DNA of 64,000 bases, taken from contig JAILWY010000006.1 in NCBI GenBank assembly GCA_022113835.1, forward strand, positions 248,001 through 312,000, in the 5' to 3' direction. The stretch's first letter is position 1, and each line of letters starts with the position of its first letter. This document shows, piece by piece, positions 63,641-64,000 of this stretch. Below the pieces are notes generated by a model that was given only the letters and a program-made list of their open reading frames with translations, did not search any database and was not told where the DNA came from. Made by a program: the position numbers and the translations under genes. The DNA comes from Atopsyche davidsoni. Lineage: Eukaryota > Arthropoda > Insecta > Trichoptera > Hydrobiosidae.

Positions 63641-64000
63641 TTAAATATCGATCTTTAAAAAAACCAAAAAAAATATTATTCGCGAAATACGATTTCAACG
63701 CCTAATTTTTCTCCATTGTATATATTTCAATTTAATAATTTAATTTAATAAATATATAAATATTTGGTTTATTCAGAGTAGTGTTTTTTGTCAAAGATCC
63801 ACAGTTAAAAGATTTAAAAAAATAAAAATAAATTTAAAAAATCACGGTCTCATGGGACTCATTGAATGTGATTTGATATTAATATAAAACGCTAGAGTGG
63901 TGCAATAACATTTAAATTTAAATTGATTAAAAAATATTTAAAAAATTTAAGATTTATTTTAAAACCCAAGTTGAACGGTAAAAGAGGAAAATATCCAATT
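63641..64000. other. AT-rich end of the window
   Basis: Nothing recognised. Confidence 0.4.

Overview
The window looks like nuclear DNA of a moth or butterfly (Lepidoptera). It is AT-rich, its genes are split by GT-AG introns, one gene encodes an insect RR-2 cuticle protein, and it is littered with mariner, hAT-like and foldback repeats. There are no bacterial operons or ribosome binding sites. I rebuilt eight multi-exon genes by hand. Every internal splice junction that I joined keeps the reading frame, apart from one uncertain last exon.

Layout: 1-14.5 kb is mostly gene-poor and repeat-rich. It holds a CpG-rich putative first exon near 5.9-6.3 kb, a mariner relic next to a hAT-like end at 6.4-6.7 kb, a palindrome carrying a tRNA-Thr-like insert at 8.1-8.65 kb, and a mariner transposase C-terminus at 10.7-11.0 kb. 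An RR-2 cuticle protein gene (+) lies at 14.9-17.2 kb; its intron holds a 349-bp tandem duplication. SRP54 (-, 18.4-21.3 kb) and mitochondrial ribosomal protein S2 (+, 22.0-23.0 kb) are divergent and probably share a promoter region. A DHRS7-like short-chain dehydrogenase (-) follows at 23.8-25.8 kb.

About 26-33 kb is gene-poor and full of foldback repeats, including a family with a hammerhead-ribozyme-like core. Two pairs of tandem paralogues follow, all on +: two THEM6-like hotdog-fold proteins (33.6-40.4 and 46.2-48.1 kb), then two low-molecular-weight protein tyrosine phosphatases (49.5-51.3 and 52.8-55.6 kb). An anoctamin-10/Axs-like membrane protein (-) closes the window at 58.1-63.0 kb.

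The genes do not form one pathway: SRP54 targets secretory proteins to the ER, mRpS2 serves mitochondrial translation, and the rest are metabolic, signalling, membrane or structural genes. The oddest features are the hammerhead-like foldbacks, the amplification of an exon 3' end and its splice donor into a minisatellite inside the first THEM6-like gene, and the replacement of a regulatory Tyr-Tyr pair by Phe-Phe in one phosphatase copy.
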